NCBI RefSeq assembly: GCF_900113285.1
Contig: NZ_FOOT01000002.1
Coordinates: 248,001 to 312,000 of the forward strand
Source of the DNA: Pontibacter chinhatensis
GTDB taxonomy: Bacteria > Bacteroidota > Bacteroidia > Cytophagales > Hymenobacteraceae
Direction of reading: 5' to 3'
Length of the DNA stretch: 64,000 nucleotides
Position 1 is the first letter of the stretch; each line of letters begins with the position of its first letter. The position numbers and the translations under genes are program-made. Below, one piece after another: positions 54,945 through 63,305 of the stretch. The notes under the pieces are model-generated. The model was given only the letters and a program-made list of their open reading frames with translations. It was not told the DNA's origin and did no database searches.

Positions 54945-55961
54945 TTGCAACAGAATAAAACACTGATCCGCCACCTGAAAAACGAGCGCCTCGAAACTAT
55001 AAAACCCGGCTACCGAGGCAACAAGACCATTGATGGGCGCTTCGCCAATGGAAACGAGCTCTATAACCCTGACTTCAGCAAGGTGCTGCGCTGGCAGCTG
55101 AGCCGCAACCCGCAGCGGGAGCAGAAAAAGCTCGACCACTACACGCCGCATGTGCAGCAGGGCAAGGAGTTTATCCATGATAACCGGGACATGCTTGTGT
55201 GGCTGGGGCATTCGTCTTTTTTCCTGCGCCTGGGCGGCATCACCTTCCTGACCGATCCGGTGCTCTTCGACCTGCCGCTGCTAAAGCGCCGGGTGGGCCT
55301 GCCCTGCCAGCCAGAGGAGCTGCGCAACATCGACTTCCTGCTGCTTTCGCACGCCCACCGCGATCACCTCGACAAAAAATCGGTACAGGTAATTTTCCAG
55401 AATAACCCGCAGCTCAAGGCCCTGGCCCCGCTCCGTGTCGGCGACATCCTCAGAAGTATAGACCCGCACCTGCCCTACCAGGAGGCCGGCTGGTTTCAGA
55501 AGTATGACCTGGTGCCCGATGAGGTGGAAGTATACTTTATGCCTGCCTCGCACTGGCACCGCCGCGGCCTCCGCGATATGAACAAGGTGCTGTGGGGAAG
55601 TTTCGTGCTGAAGACCAGGGAGCACACGCTATACTTTGCCGGCGACACGGGCCTTGCCCCGCATTTTGAGGAAATAGAGCAGCTGCTGGGCCCTATGGAT
55701 GTTTGCATGATGCCGGTGGGCGCCTACAAGCCCTCGTTCCTGATGCAGAAAAGCCACCTCAGCCCGCATGAGGCTGTGAAAGCCTATAACCTGCTGCGCG
55801 GCGGCACCTTCATCCCCATGCACTACGGCACCTACGACCTCAGCGACGAGCCGCCGAGCGAACCGGTACGCCTGCTGGAGCAGATTGCCGCCTCCGGAAT
55901 GCTACAGGGCCTGCGCATGCCGGCCATTGGCGAGCCAGTGCTGCTGCAGGAGCTAATTTAG
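54945..55961 (+). CDS. Metallo-beta-lactamase fold hydrolase (NAPE-PLD/UlaG-like)
   Basis: A 338-residue hydrolase starting at TTG. The metal motif HxHxDH is HAHRDHLD (residues 136-143). WLGHSSFFLRLGGITFLTDPVL near residue 85 and ASHWHRRGLRD near residue 203, together with YFAGDTG near 228 and the C-terminal IPMHYGTYDL, match the group that contains NAPE-PLD, an N-acylphosphatidylethanolamine phospholipase D. No signal peptide. The bacterial substrate is not known; a lipid is possible. Confidence 0.88.
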   Translation: MQQNKTLIRHLKNERLETIKPGYRGNKTIDGRFANGNELYNPDFSKVLRWQLSRNPQREQKKLDHYTPHVQQGKEFIHDNRDMLVWLGHSSFFLRLGGITFLTDPVLFDLPLLKRRVGLPCQPEELRNIDFLLLSHAHRDHLDKKSVQVIFQNNPQLKALAPLRVGDILRSIDPHLPYQEAGWFQKYDLVPDEVEVYFMPASHWHRRGLRDMNKVLWGSFVLKTREHTLYFAGDTGLAPHFEEIEQLLGPMDVCMMPVGAYKPSFLMQKSHLSPHEAVKAYNLLRGGTFIPMHYGTYDLSDEPPSEPVRLLEQIAASGMLQGLRMPAIGEPVLLQELI

Positions 55962-55986
55962 GGGTGGCGTCGGAACATAGTTTTGC

Positions 55987-55994
55987 TATATTTG
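55987..55994 (+). promoter_or_regulatory. -7 promoter element for the symporter gene
   Basis: TATATTTG, an exact TAnnTTTG match 35 bases before the ATG. The -33 box is weak. Confidence 0.5.
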
Positions 55995-56028
55995 TGGATT
56001 ATAACCTCTAAGAACCTATAGCTTAACC

Positions 56029-57507
56029 ATGTCCCCTACCCTTATCATAGGCCTTATTTTAGGCTATTTCTGTATTCTTATTTTCATCTCATACCTCACC
56101 AGCCGCAACACCGACTCCGAGACCTTCTTTCTGGCAAACCGCTCCTCGCCGTGGTATGTGGTGGCTTTTGGTATGATTGGCACCTCCCTGTCCGGCGTTA
56201 CCTTCGTGTCGATACCCGGCATGGTGGCAGGGGCGCAGTTCTCTTACCTGCAGTTTGTGATGGGCTACCTGCTGGGCTACCTCGTGATAGCCACCGTGCT
56301 GATGCCGCTCTACTACCGCATGAACCTGGTCTCGATTTATACTTACCTGGAAGACCGTTTCGGGTGGTGGTCCTACAAAACAGGGGCAGCTTTCTTCCTG
56401 CTCTCGCGCACGCTTGGGGCGGCCATTCGCCTGTTCCTGATTGCCGGCGTGCTGCAACTGGCCGTTTTCGATGAACTGGGCATTCCCTTCTCCGTTTCCG
56501 TGCTGATTACGATTGCCCTGATTTGGGTATATACTTTCCGTGGCGGGATGAAGACAATCATCTGGACCGATACTTTCCAGACCACCGCTATGCTCACGGC
56601 CGTCGGGATTACGATTTGGTTGATTTCCGACGAGCTGAACCTGGGCTTCCAGGGAATAGTAGATACGATCACTGCCAGCGATTACTCCCAAGTGTTTTTC
56701 TGGGATGGCAAAGACAGCAAAAACTTCTTTAAGCAGTTCTTCTCAGGTGCCTTTATCACCATCGTGATGACCGGCCTGGACCAGGACATGATGCAGAAGA
56801 ACTTGAGCTGCAAGAATATCGGCGAAGCCCAGAAAAACATGTTCTGGTTCAGCATCATCCTGTTTGTGGTGAACATCCTGTTCCTTTCGCTGGGTGCCCT
56901 GCTCTACATTTATGCACAGGCGAAGGGTATTACCCTTCCTGAGAGAGGCGACGATGTGTTCCCATTCCTGGCCCTTAACCACTTCTCAGCCTTTGCCGGC
57001 ATCGTGTTTATACTTGGCATCATTGCTATTACGTACGCCTCCGCCGACTCAGCCCTTACGGCACTTACCACCTCCTTCTGCGTGGACTTCCTAAACTTCA
57101 AGGACCGTCCGGAGCAGGAGCGCGTTCGCCTGCGTTACCTTGTGCATGGTGGCATCTCCTTAGTCATGGGTTTGGTTATCATTGTATTCGAGCTCCTGAA
57201 CAACGACAGCGTAGTAACGGCCGTCTTTAAGGTGGCAGGCTATACGTATGGTCCGCTGCTTGGCCTGTATGCCTTTGGCATCTACACCAAGCGTGCCGTG
57301 CGCGACAGGCTGGTGCCGGCAGTCTGCATCATCGCCCCGCTGCTTACTTTCATTATCAGCTACAATTCAGCAGATTGGTTCTGGGGCTACGAGTTCGGTT
57401 TCGAGGTACTCATCCTTAACGGCTTCCTGACATTTGTTGGCCTGATGGCCGTGTCGGCCGGTAGAATAGACGAGCTGGAGCTGGCACGCGAGCAGCAGAC
57501 GGCGTAA
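56029..57507 (+). CDS. Sodium:solute symporter family transporter
   Basis: A 492-residue inner-membrane transporter with 13 or so helices. It matches the SSS family: the N-terminal SRNTDSETFFLANRSSPWYVVAFGMIGTSLSGVTF, GGMKTIIWTDTFQTTAML near residue 170 and ITYASADSALTALTTSFCVDFL near residue 330. The solute is not told by sequence alone; sugars, sialic acid, amino acids and proline are all carried by family members. It has its own promoter and a strong terminator. Confidence 0.93.
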   Translation: MSPTLIIGLILGYFCILIFISYLTSRNTDSETFFLANRSSPWYVVAFGMIGTSLSGVTFVSIPGMVAGAQFSYLQFVMGYLLGYLVIATVLMPLYYRMNLVSIYTYLEDRFGWWSYKTGAAFFLLSRTLGAAIRLFLIAGVLQLAVFDELGIPFSVSVLITIALIWVYTFRGGMKTIIWTDTFQTTAMLTAVGITIWLISDELNLGFQGIVDTITASDYSQVFFWDGKDSKNFFKQFFSGAFITIVMTGLDQDMMQKNLSCKNIGEAQKNMFWFSIILFVVNILFLSLGALLYIYAQAKGITLPERGDDVFPFLALNHFSAFAGIVFILGIIAITYASADSALTALTTSFCVDFLNFKDRPEQERVRLRYLVHGGISLVMGLVIIVFELLNNDSVVTAVFKVAGYTYGPLLGLYAFGIYTKRAVRDRLVPAVCIIAPLLTFIISYNSADWFWGYEFGFEVLILNGFLTFVGLMAVSAGRIDELELAREQQTA

Positions 57508-57529
57508 TACCTACTTTATAAGTATATAG

Positions 57530-57577
57530 CGCCACCGCCCTCTTCTGGTCTTCAGGGGAGGGCGGTGGCTTTTTTAT
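57530..57577 (+). terminator. Terminator after the symporter gene
   Basis: GCCACCGCCC / GGGCGGTGGC stem, 19-base loop, then a T run. Confidence 0.92.
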
Positions 57578-57599
57578 ACTTTTAGAACTGTGTAGGGTT

Positions 57600-58345
57600 T
57601 CTGCAATACCGGGCCCAACTACCCCTTTATCCCCTCAGAGCTACGCTCGCTACCTTCGAACTCGCGTTCTCGGTAGTCTAAGGCGGGGAATTTGTAGCTA
57701 CTTTGGCTGAAGTATAAGCTCTATAGCTGTTCTCCTTGCGCGGACAGGTCGCAACCTGTCCCTACAAAGTGTAAATCCAGCAGGCGATTACACCCCTATT
57801 GAGCTGCGCTCGCAAGCTTCGAACTCCCCTTCTCACTTGTCCTCAAGGGGACAGTTGGTACCTGTTGCATAGCAAAGACAGCGGCTATCGAACTTATTCC
57901 CAGCCTTTGGGTTGAGCGCCTTGTGAGATCCGGTGCCCGTCAAGGGCATGCCGAGCGAAAGCGAGGCAAGGAGGGAACACAGCGCGATGCCCGAAGGCGA
58001 GGCCTCCCGGCCTAGGAGGGCAGAAAGCAGGAGATGAAACGAGCCGTTTGTGGGAACTAGAGGATGAACGGAGGATAATGAGGATAGCTTGGTTCAAGTG
58101 GAAGGAAGCAGTGGCTATGCAAGTACAGGCAAGTATAACGTATGAATAAGCAGTTATTAAAGTATATCAGAAGCAATAAAGCATGACCAAAGTATAAGTA
58201 TGGCTCTTCGAGCCAGTCAAGTTGCAAACTTGACACCATAATAGGACACAAGTCTGAAGACTTGCGCCATGGAAGAGGAAGGCATAAGTGGACGCTCTGT
58301 GCCTGAGAAAGTATAAAAGTATAGCCGAAGTATAAAGTATACTTG
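57600..58345 (+). repeat. Mosaic intergenic repeat, copy C
   Basis: Nearly the same order as copy A: ACTTTGGCTGAAGTATAAG (57701), hairpin GGACAGGT-CGCA-ACCTGTCC (57741-57760), CAGCAGGCGATTACACCCCT (57779), CTCAAGGGGACAG (57842), ATTCCCAGCCTTTGGGTTGA (57895) and on through CGAAGGCGAGGCCTCCCGG (57992). With copy B it shares GTTTGTGGGAACTAGAGGAT (58049). Its tail has small palindromes (CAAGTTGCAAACTTG at 58218; AAGTCTGAAGACTT at 58250) and a cluster of AAGTATA words (58307-58344). Frames in it (57894-58097, 58057-58461) are spurious. Confidence 0.85.
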
Positions 58346-58429
58346 AACCGCATTCCCCAGCATCCAGCTTCCATCCTCAACACCATCGGGCGTGTTGAAC
58401 AAACCCTCCTTACTTTCCCACATATTCCG

Positions 58430-58437
58430 TACCTTTG
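58430..58437 (+). promoter_or_regulatory. -7 promoter element for the ABC exporter gene
   Basis: TACCTTTG, an exact TAnnTTTG match followed by CAG as in many Bacteroidota promoters. The -33 box is not clear. The leader would be about 120 bases. Confidence 0.45.
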
Positions 58438-58566
58438 CAGTATTTTGCAGAGAGGTGGCATCTTATACCTGTTTTAACTGTTGTTATAACGCCACGCCTC
58501 TAAAACGCGCTGCCCTAGCTACAGGGGCGGGCGGGGCATTTAAACACTTTAAGCAGCTTACAATTA

Positions 58567-60387
58567 ATGGCAAAACGCGGATTCGGGTCTAGCGGAGGCG
58601 AACAGGATAAGGAAGGCAGAAAGAAGATCACCAAGGAAAGCTTTCGCCGGGGTCTGAAGATTTTCAGCTACGTCCTACCTTACAAGTATAAATTTATCGT
58701 TGGCCTGGTGTTTCTGGTACTGTCCAGCCTCACGTTTATGGCCTTCCCGTACCTGGTAGGCAAGCTTTTTGACTCCTCAGCCGGCAACACTTCCGGCCTG
58801 TTCCAGGACATCAACATGATTGCCATGGGTCTGTTTGCCGTTATTTTGTTGCAGGGTATTTTCTCCTTCTTCCGGGTATACTTCTTTGCGCAGGTGAGCG
58901 AGAACGCCGTGGCCAACATCCGCCGCGACCTCTACAGCAAGTTCGTGCAGCTGCCTATCTCGTTTTTCGAGAAGCGCCGCGTGGGGGAAATCACCAGCCG
59001 CATCACCACCGACGTGGCCCAGGTGCAGGACGCCATGTCCATCACGCTGGCCGAGCTATTCCGTCAGACCACCACACTCATTGTGGGCGTGATCATCATC
59101 ATGTGGACATCCATCAAGCTGTCGCTGTTTATGCTGGCTACCTTTCCGGTGCTGGTGGCACTGGCGCTGGTATTTGGCCGCAAAATCAAGATGCTCTCCA
59201 AGAAAACCCAGGACGAACTGGCCAACACCAACGTGATTGTGGAGGAGACGCTGCAGGCGATAAACACGGTAAAGGCCTTTACAAATGAGATGTTTGAAGT
59301 GGGCCGCTATCAGAGCACCCTGAGCAAGGCTGTAAAAACGGCCATCGCCGGGGCCTATTACCGCGGGGCCTTCATCACCTTTATTATTGTGGGCCTTTTC
59401 GGAGGGATTATACTTGTGATCTGGTACGGGGCTACCTTGGTGGCAAACGGTGATATTGAGCAGGGCGACCTGGTTTCCTTTGTGCTTTATACTGTGTTTA
59501 TTGGCGCCTCGGTGGGCGGTCTGGGTGATCTCTACGGCAAGGTACAAGCCGCGCTGGGAGCCACCGAGCGTATCCTGGAGATACTGCAGGAGCAGGAGGA
59601 GCCTACCGATAAAAGTATAAAGGCCCTGAGCGAGATACCGCGCGTGAAAGGCGATATCAGCTACCAGAACGTGGCCTTCTCCTACCCTACCCGCCAGGAC
59701 ATTCAGGTGCTGCGCGACATTAACTTCAGCGTAAGAGCCGGCGAGAAAGTGGCGCTGGTTGGCCCGAGCGGTTCGGGTAAATCCACCATCATACAGCTAC
59801 TGATGCGCTATTACGATGTGCTGGGCGGAAGTATAACCGTAGACGGAAAAGATATCCGTAATATGAACCTGACGGAGCTGCGCGGCAATATTGGCGTGGT
59901 GCCGCAGGAGGTGCTGCTGTTTGGGGGCACTATCCGCGAGAACATTGCCTATGGCCGCCCGGAGGCTACAGAAGCAGAAATTATAGAAGCCGCCCAAAAG
60001 GCCAACGCCTACGACTTCATCAAGACATTCCCGGAAGGGTTCGACACATTGGTGGGCGAACGCGGCATCAAGCTCTCGGGAGGCCAGCGCCAACGCGTGG
60101 CCATTGCCCGTGCCATCCTTAAAAACCCGGCCATCCTTATACTTGACGAAGCCACCAGCGCCCTCGATTCCGAGTCGGAAAGCCTGGTGCAGCAGGCCAT
60201 GGACGAGCTGATGAAAGGCCGCACTACCATCGTTATCGCCCACCGTTTGGCCACTATCCGCAAGGTGGATAAGATCCTGGTGATTGAGAATGGGGAGATT
60301 GTGGAGGAAGGCTCGCACGAGCAGTTGTCGCTGAACCCGGAAGGCATGTACGCCAACCTGCTGCGCCTGCAGTTCGAGCTAAGCTGA
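58567..60387 (+). CDS. ABC exporter, fused membrane and ATPase domains (MsbA/MdlB-like)
   Basis: A 606-residue half-transporter that should work as a homodimer. Residues ~30-320 hold six membrane helices with the usual FFEKRRVGEITSRITTDVAQVQ segment. The ATPase has Walker A GPSGSGKST (~residue 398), Q-loop VVPQEVLLFGGTIRENIAYG, signature LSGGQRQRVAIARAIL and Walker B ILILDEATSALD. The type includes lipid A flippase MsbA and several lipid or drug exporters; which one cannot be told. It stands alone. Confidence 0.93.
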   Translation: MAKRGFGSSGGEQDKEGRKKITKESFRRGLKIFSYVLPYKYKFIVGLVFLVLSSLTFMAFPYLVGKLFDSSAGNTSGLFQDINMIAMGLFAVILLQGIFSFFRVYFFAQVSENAVANIRRDLYSKFVQLPISFFEKRRVGEITSRITTDVAQVQDAMSITLAELFRQTTTLIVGVIIIMWTSIKLSLFMLATFPVLVALALVFGRKIKMLSKKTQDELANTNVIVEETLQAINTVKAFTNEMFEVGRYQSTLSKAVKTAIAGAYYRGAFITFIIVGLFGGIILVIWYGATLVANGDIEQGDLVSFVLYTVFIGASVGGLGDLYGKVQAALGATERILEILQEQEEPTDKSIKALSEIPRVKGDISYQNVAFSYPTRQDIQVLRDINFSVRAGEKVALVGPSGSGKSTIIQLLMRYYDVLGGSITVDGKDIRNMNLTELRGNIGVVPQEVLLFGGTIRENIAYGRPEATEAEIIEAAQKANAYDFIKTFPEGFDTLVGERGIKLSGGQRQRVAIARAILKNPAILILDEATSALDSESESLVQQAMDELMKGRTTIVIAHRLATIRKVDKILVIENGEIVEEGSHEQLSLNPEGMYANLLRLQFELS

Positions 60388-60671
60388 AGGAGTTAGAGAG
60401 TTGGGGAGTTTAGGAGTTAGAGAGTTGTAGAGACGCAATACCTTGCGTCCTAGGAGTTAGAAAGTTAGAGGGTTAGAAAGTTAAAAAGTTGAGTTCTGGC
60501 GAAGTATAAGAGGCGCGGATAAGCTTCTGTTATTTTGTCATCCTGAAAGGATCTTAGTAGCTGGCAATATAGGCTTAGCAACTTTGAAAGGGCTCCGCTG
60601 TTCCGCTGAACTCCATCCAAAATGCCGGGCTTTTTACACTTTAACCTGATTCTGTTTTCATACTTAGCATT
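60388..60671. repeat. Repeat-rich intergenic region
   Basis: No gene. 60388-60490 repeats GTTAGAGA/GTTAGAAA units like those at 51966. Inside them is the palindrome GACGCAATACCTTGCGTC (60431-60448), of a type common in Bacteroidota and cyanobacteria. At 60539-60553 CATCCTGAAAGGATC is a further short hairpin of a type often repeated in this phylum. Confidence 0.7.
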
Positions 60672-60731
60672 TCTATAAAACATAAAATCCTACTGTGGCC
60701 AGTGCTGCAGTAGGATTTTATGTTTTATAGA
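60672..60731. repeat. 24-base perfect hairpin
   Basis: Arms 60672-60695 and 60708-60731 are exact complements over 24 bases (outer part TCTATAAAACATAAAATCC), loop 12 bases. The second arm contains a run TTTTATGTTTTAT. It ends 34 bases before the next ATG. Could be a terminator of upstream transcription, a leader hairpin or a mobile palindromic element. Confidence 0.85.
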
Positions 60732-60765
60732 TATACTTTAGGCGATATTTTCGAATAAGCGGCCC

Positions 60766-61296
60766 ATGCACCCTGTTATTAGCTCAGCTCTAAAGTATAG
60801 CACCCTTCTACTCTCGTTTCTGCTACTGGCCCAGGTGGCGCAGGCCCAGCGGCGGCCGGGTACCTTTACCGCCCGAAACGCTTATTACCTGGAGGTAAGC
60901 GGCTCTTCCGACACCTACTCCCTCAACTTCGACCGCATCGTATACCAGTACTATAACTTTAAGGCCGCTGTGCGTGCAGGCGTTGGCACCAACCTGTTTT
61001 TTCAGGAAGGCGAGCCTGGCGTATACCCCATTGTACCGATAGAGGCCTTGGGCATGATTGGCGCCACCCAGAACCACGTGGAGTTTGGCCTGGGCTATAC
61101 CCGCCGCTTTACCGACCATCCCGACCTGATGCAGAACATGTACTTTGCCCGCATCGGCTTCCGCTACCAGGACCCACGCGGCGGGCTGCTGGTCAGGCTG
61201 GCCGTTACGCCGTTTGTTTCACCAGAGAACAAATCTGATACGCCTGGCTTGGCAGTGGTACCCCGATTTGGGCTAAGTATAGGCCGCAGCTTCTGA
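60766..61296 (+). CDS. Hypothetical exported protein, barrel-like
   Basis: A 176-residue protein not assigned to a family. Signal peptide to about VAQAQ (residue 28). The mature part has strand-like repeats (NAYYLEVSGSSDTYSLNFDRIVYQ, FKAAVRAGVGTNLFF, HVEFGLGYTRRFTD, YFARIGFRYQDPRGGLLVRLAVTPFV) and ends GLSIGRSF with a terminal Phe, as in small outer-membrane barrels. It converges with the Trm112-like gene with 34 bases between stops. Confidence 0.72.
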   Translation: MHPVISSALKYSTLLLSFLLLAQVAQAQRRPGTFTARNAYYLEVSGSSDTYSLNFDRIVYQYYNFKAAVRAGVGTNLFFQEGEPGVYPIVPIEALGMIGATQNHVEFGLGYTRRFTDHPDLMQNMYFARIGFRYQDPRGGLLVRLAVTPFVSPENKSDTPGLAVVPRFGLSIGRSF

Positions 61297-61330
61297 GGCA
61301 AAGTATAAACCGTTGCCGCAGAGCGGCAGC

Positions 61331-61597
61331 CTACCCCCTCAGCAAAAACGGCTGTTCTTCAGCTTCCTCCAGCACCAGCCCCCACTTTTCCAGGATCGGC
61401 GCTTCCAGTGCTTTTTCCCTATACTCGTCGGGCGTCATGATCGGGATACCGTACACAATCGGGTAATACCGCTTGCACGAAGGGCAGGTCAGGAGCCCCT
61501 CCAGAATATCCCCGTTCTCGTGCTGCGCAAATACCTGCGACTTCAGTTCGTGCTTGTCCACGGGACAGCATAGCTTTTCTAAGAAGGATAGTTTCAT
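61331..61597 (-). CDS. Trm112-like small zinc-ribbon protein
   Basis: An 88-residue protein of the Trm112/YcaR family. N-terminal LEKLCCPVDKHELKSQ and the middle LTCPSCKRYYPIVYGIPIM (C38, C41) are the family halves; the first site is CPVD rather than CPxC. In eukaryotes and archaea Trm112 binds and activates several methyltransferases. Here it is the last of four coupled genes whose first visible member is a methyltransferase, so it may be that enzyme's partner. Its ATG overlaps the stop of the gene before (ATGA). Confidence 0.85.
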   Translation of the reverse strand: MKLSFLEKLCCPVDKHELKSQVFAQHENGDILEGLLTCPSCKRYYPIVYGIPIMTPDEYREKALEAPILEKWGLVLEEAEEQPFLLRG

Positions 61598-62244
61598 ACC
61601 TTATACTTGTTTAATGCATCCTTGTAAGCAGCGGTGGATTTTTGGGCAGAGGCAGCGTTCAGTATCCCTGAGATCACTGCCACGCCGTTAAAATCGAGCT
61701 CCTGTAGTTTATCTATATTTTCTGTGGTAATGCCTCCGGAAAGAAACAGCGGCAGCTGCGTAATCTTTCTGGCTTCCCGGATCGTGTCGGGCTGCACCAA
61801 TTCGCAGTTACCGGCTGAGGGCGAGGGAAATACGGCGCAGAAAGAGACATAATCCAGTTGACGCTCCTCAGCCCAGCGCACTACCTCCAAATTGTTGCTG
61901 CAGGTGATGCCGCAGATAAAATCCCGCCCAACCGCAGCTTTTATACTTTCAAAATCCTCGGGAATGCTATCGAAATGCACGCCTGCCAGTTCTGTATCCT
62001 TCAGGAGTTGCCATTCCTCGTTTACCAGCACCGGCACCTGATAGGCAGCAGCCAAGTCTACCAACTCCTGAATTAACAGCAACTTGTCGGAGTAAGTATA
62101 GCCGGTAGGCCAGTTGTTCCAGATCTGCAGCACGCTGGCGCCGCCGTCCAGCGCTTCCCTTACCTTCTGCAGCAGCAGGGGCTTGTCCATACTTGGGTCC
62201 AGCACCAGGTATACGCCACCCGTAATAGGCTTATACTTTCTCAT
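61594..62244 (-). CDS. Thiamine-phosphate-synthase-like protein (ThiE/TenI fold), divergent
   Basis: A 216-residue TIM-barrel protein of the ThiE/TenI family: GGVYLVLDPSMDKPLLLQKVREALDGGASVLQI, LAGVHFDSIPEDF, VSFCAVFPSPSAG and PLFLSGGITTENIDKL follow the family plan. Several usual active-site words are changed: the (L/V)RxK after GAxxxQ is IWNNWP, NDR is NEEW, GVHLGQ is GVHFDS and the FxTxTK loop is FPSPSA. It may therefore not make thiamine phosphate. It overlaps both neighbours by 4 bases (ATGA). No other thiamine genes are next to it. Confidence 0.82.
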   Translation of the reverse strand: MRKYKPITGGVYLVLDPSMDKPLLLQKVREALDGGASVLQIWNNWPTGYTYSDKLLLIQELVDLAAAYQVPVLVNEEWQLLKDTELAGVHFDSIPEDFESIKAAVGRDFICGITCSNNLEVVRWAEERQLDYVSFCAVFPSPSAGNCELVQPDTIREARKITQLPLFLSGGITTENIDKLQELDFNGVAVISGILNAASAQKSTAAYKDALNKYKV

Positions 62245-63305
62245 CTCCAGCCAGCTTTATATGCGTTAAAAAATGCCTCCCAGTAGGGGTCTTTGCCATC
62301 AAAGGAAAGCGGCCGCTCCTCATCCTGCTCCACGATTCTGAATCCGGCTTCCCTGGGGGTTAGCTCTCCTATCACCGTTGCCCTGATAGCCTTGGTTGCC
62401 AGATGGTTTATCAGCTTCTGCTCGCTTCCCCGCTTCACAGCCATGATCATAGATCCGGCGCCCACACAAAAACGGTGGTCAACACCAAAAAGCCCGGCAA
62501 TTTGCTCCTGCGCCTCCCCCACCGGCAGGGCATCGTCATAAATCCGGAAGCCACAGCCGGCCGCATTAGCCATTTCGCAGATAGCTCCCACCACGCCGCC
62601 TTCGGTAACGTCGTGCATGGCCTTTAGCTCCGCATTGCTTTGTAGCACCTCTTTCGCAGCCAGGGCATCGGGCAGTGCGGAGGTGCGGTAGAAATTCTCG
62701 CAGCCGCTCTCCCATACTTCCTTGCCGAGTTTATTCTTCACCGTTTCCGGAAAGCTCATGGCCAAAATAGAAGTTGATACCAGGGCCGTTTCCTTGGTCA
62801 CGATCAGTATATCGCCTGCTTCCGCCCGGTTGCTGGTGAGGATTTCGTCCAGCGGGGCCGTTAGGAACATGGTGCCCCCGCCGGAGATGGTGGAGTTCTG
62901 CCCCTCGATCTGCCCCGTGTGGCCGCCGGTGATGGAGACACCGATATCCTCGCAAAACTGATGGATGAAGGTCCAGTACTCCCTGAAGCCCTCCAGCGAC
63001 AGGCTGGTGGGCAGGTTGAGCACGAACTGCGCATACATGGGGGCAAAGCCGGTGGAGGCCATGTCGTTGGCCAGCAGGTGCACCGACAGCCAGGCCGATT
63101 CCCTCAGCCCCAGCGAGGGGATAAGCGAGAGCGGATCGCTGGAAACGGCCATGCCCAAGCTATTTCCCAGGTCGATGACAGCCGTATCCACGCCGAATTT
63201 CGGGCCTACCAGCACCTCCGCACGCCTTGCGCCGCTAAAAGGCAGCAGCACGTCTTTAAAAGTAGTGGCAGCTACCTTTCCGGAATTATCGTCAAAGGCG
63301 CTCAT
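62241..63305 (-). CDS. AIR synthase-related (PurM/HypE/ThiL-like) ATP-dependent protein
   Basis: About 354 residues from ATG 63305, chosen because it overlaps the upstream stop as ATGA; the frame is open to 63404. It has the PurM superfamily plan: VGPKFGVDTAVIDLG (in place of GDDAAV), AVSSDPLSLIPSLGLRESAWLSVHLLANDMASTGFAPMY, VSITGGHTGQIEG, then the C-terminal domain with MHDVTEGGVVGAICEMANAAG. The HDVTEGG(V)xGA motif is as in HypE and ThiL. It would activate a carboxylate, amide or phosphate with ATP; the substrate is unknown. The gene is too short a match to name as purM, hypE or thiL, and no hydrogenase or thiamine genes are seen. It is coupled to a methyltransferase before and a ThiE-like gene after. 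Confidence 0.82.
   Translation of the reverse strand: MSAFDDNSGKVAATTFKDVLLPFSGARRAEVLVGPKFGVDTAVIDLGNSLGMAVSSDPLSLIPSLGLRESAWLSVHLLANDMASTGFAPMYAQFVLNLPTSLSLEGFREYWTFIHQFCEDIGVSITGGHTGQIEGQNSTISGGGTMFLTAPLDEILTSNRAEAGDILIVTKETALVSTSILAMSFPETVKNKLGKEVWESGCENFYRTSALPDALAAKEVLQSNAELKAMHDVTEGGVVGAICEMANAAGCGFRIYDDALPVGEAQEQIAGLFGVDHRFCVGAGSMIMAVKRGSEQKLINHLATKAIRATVIGELTPREAGFRIVEQDEERPLSFDGKDPYWEAFFNAYKAGWR

Noticed and set aside
58057-58461. 134-codon frame at the end of repeat copy C
   Set aside because: Overlaps the mosaic repeat and the promoter region of the ABC exporter gene.
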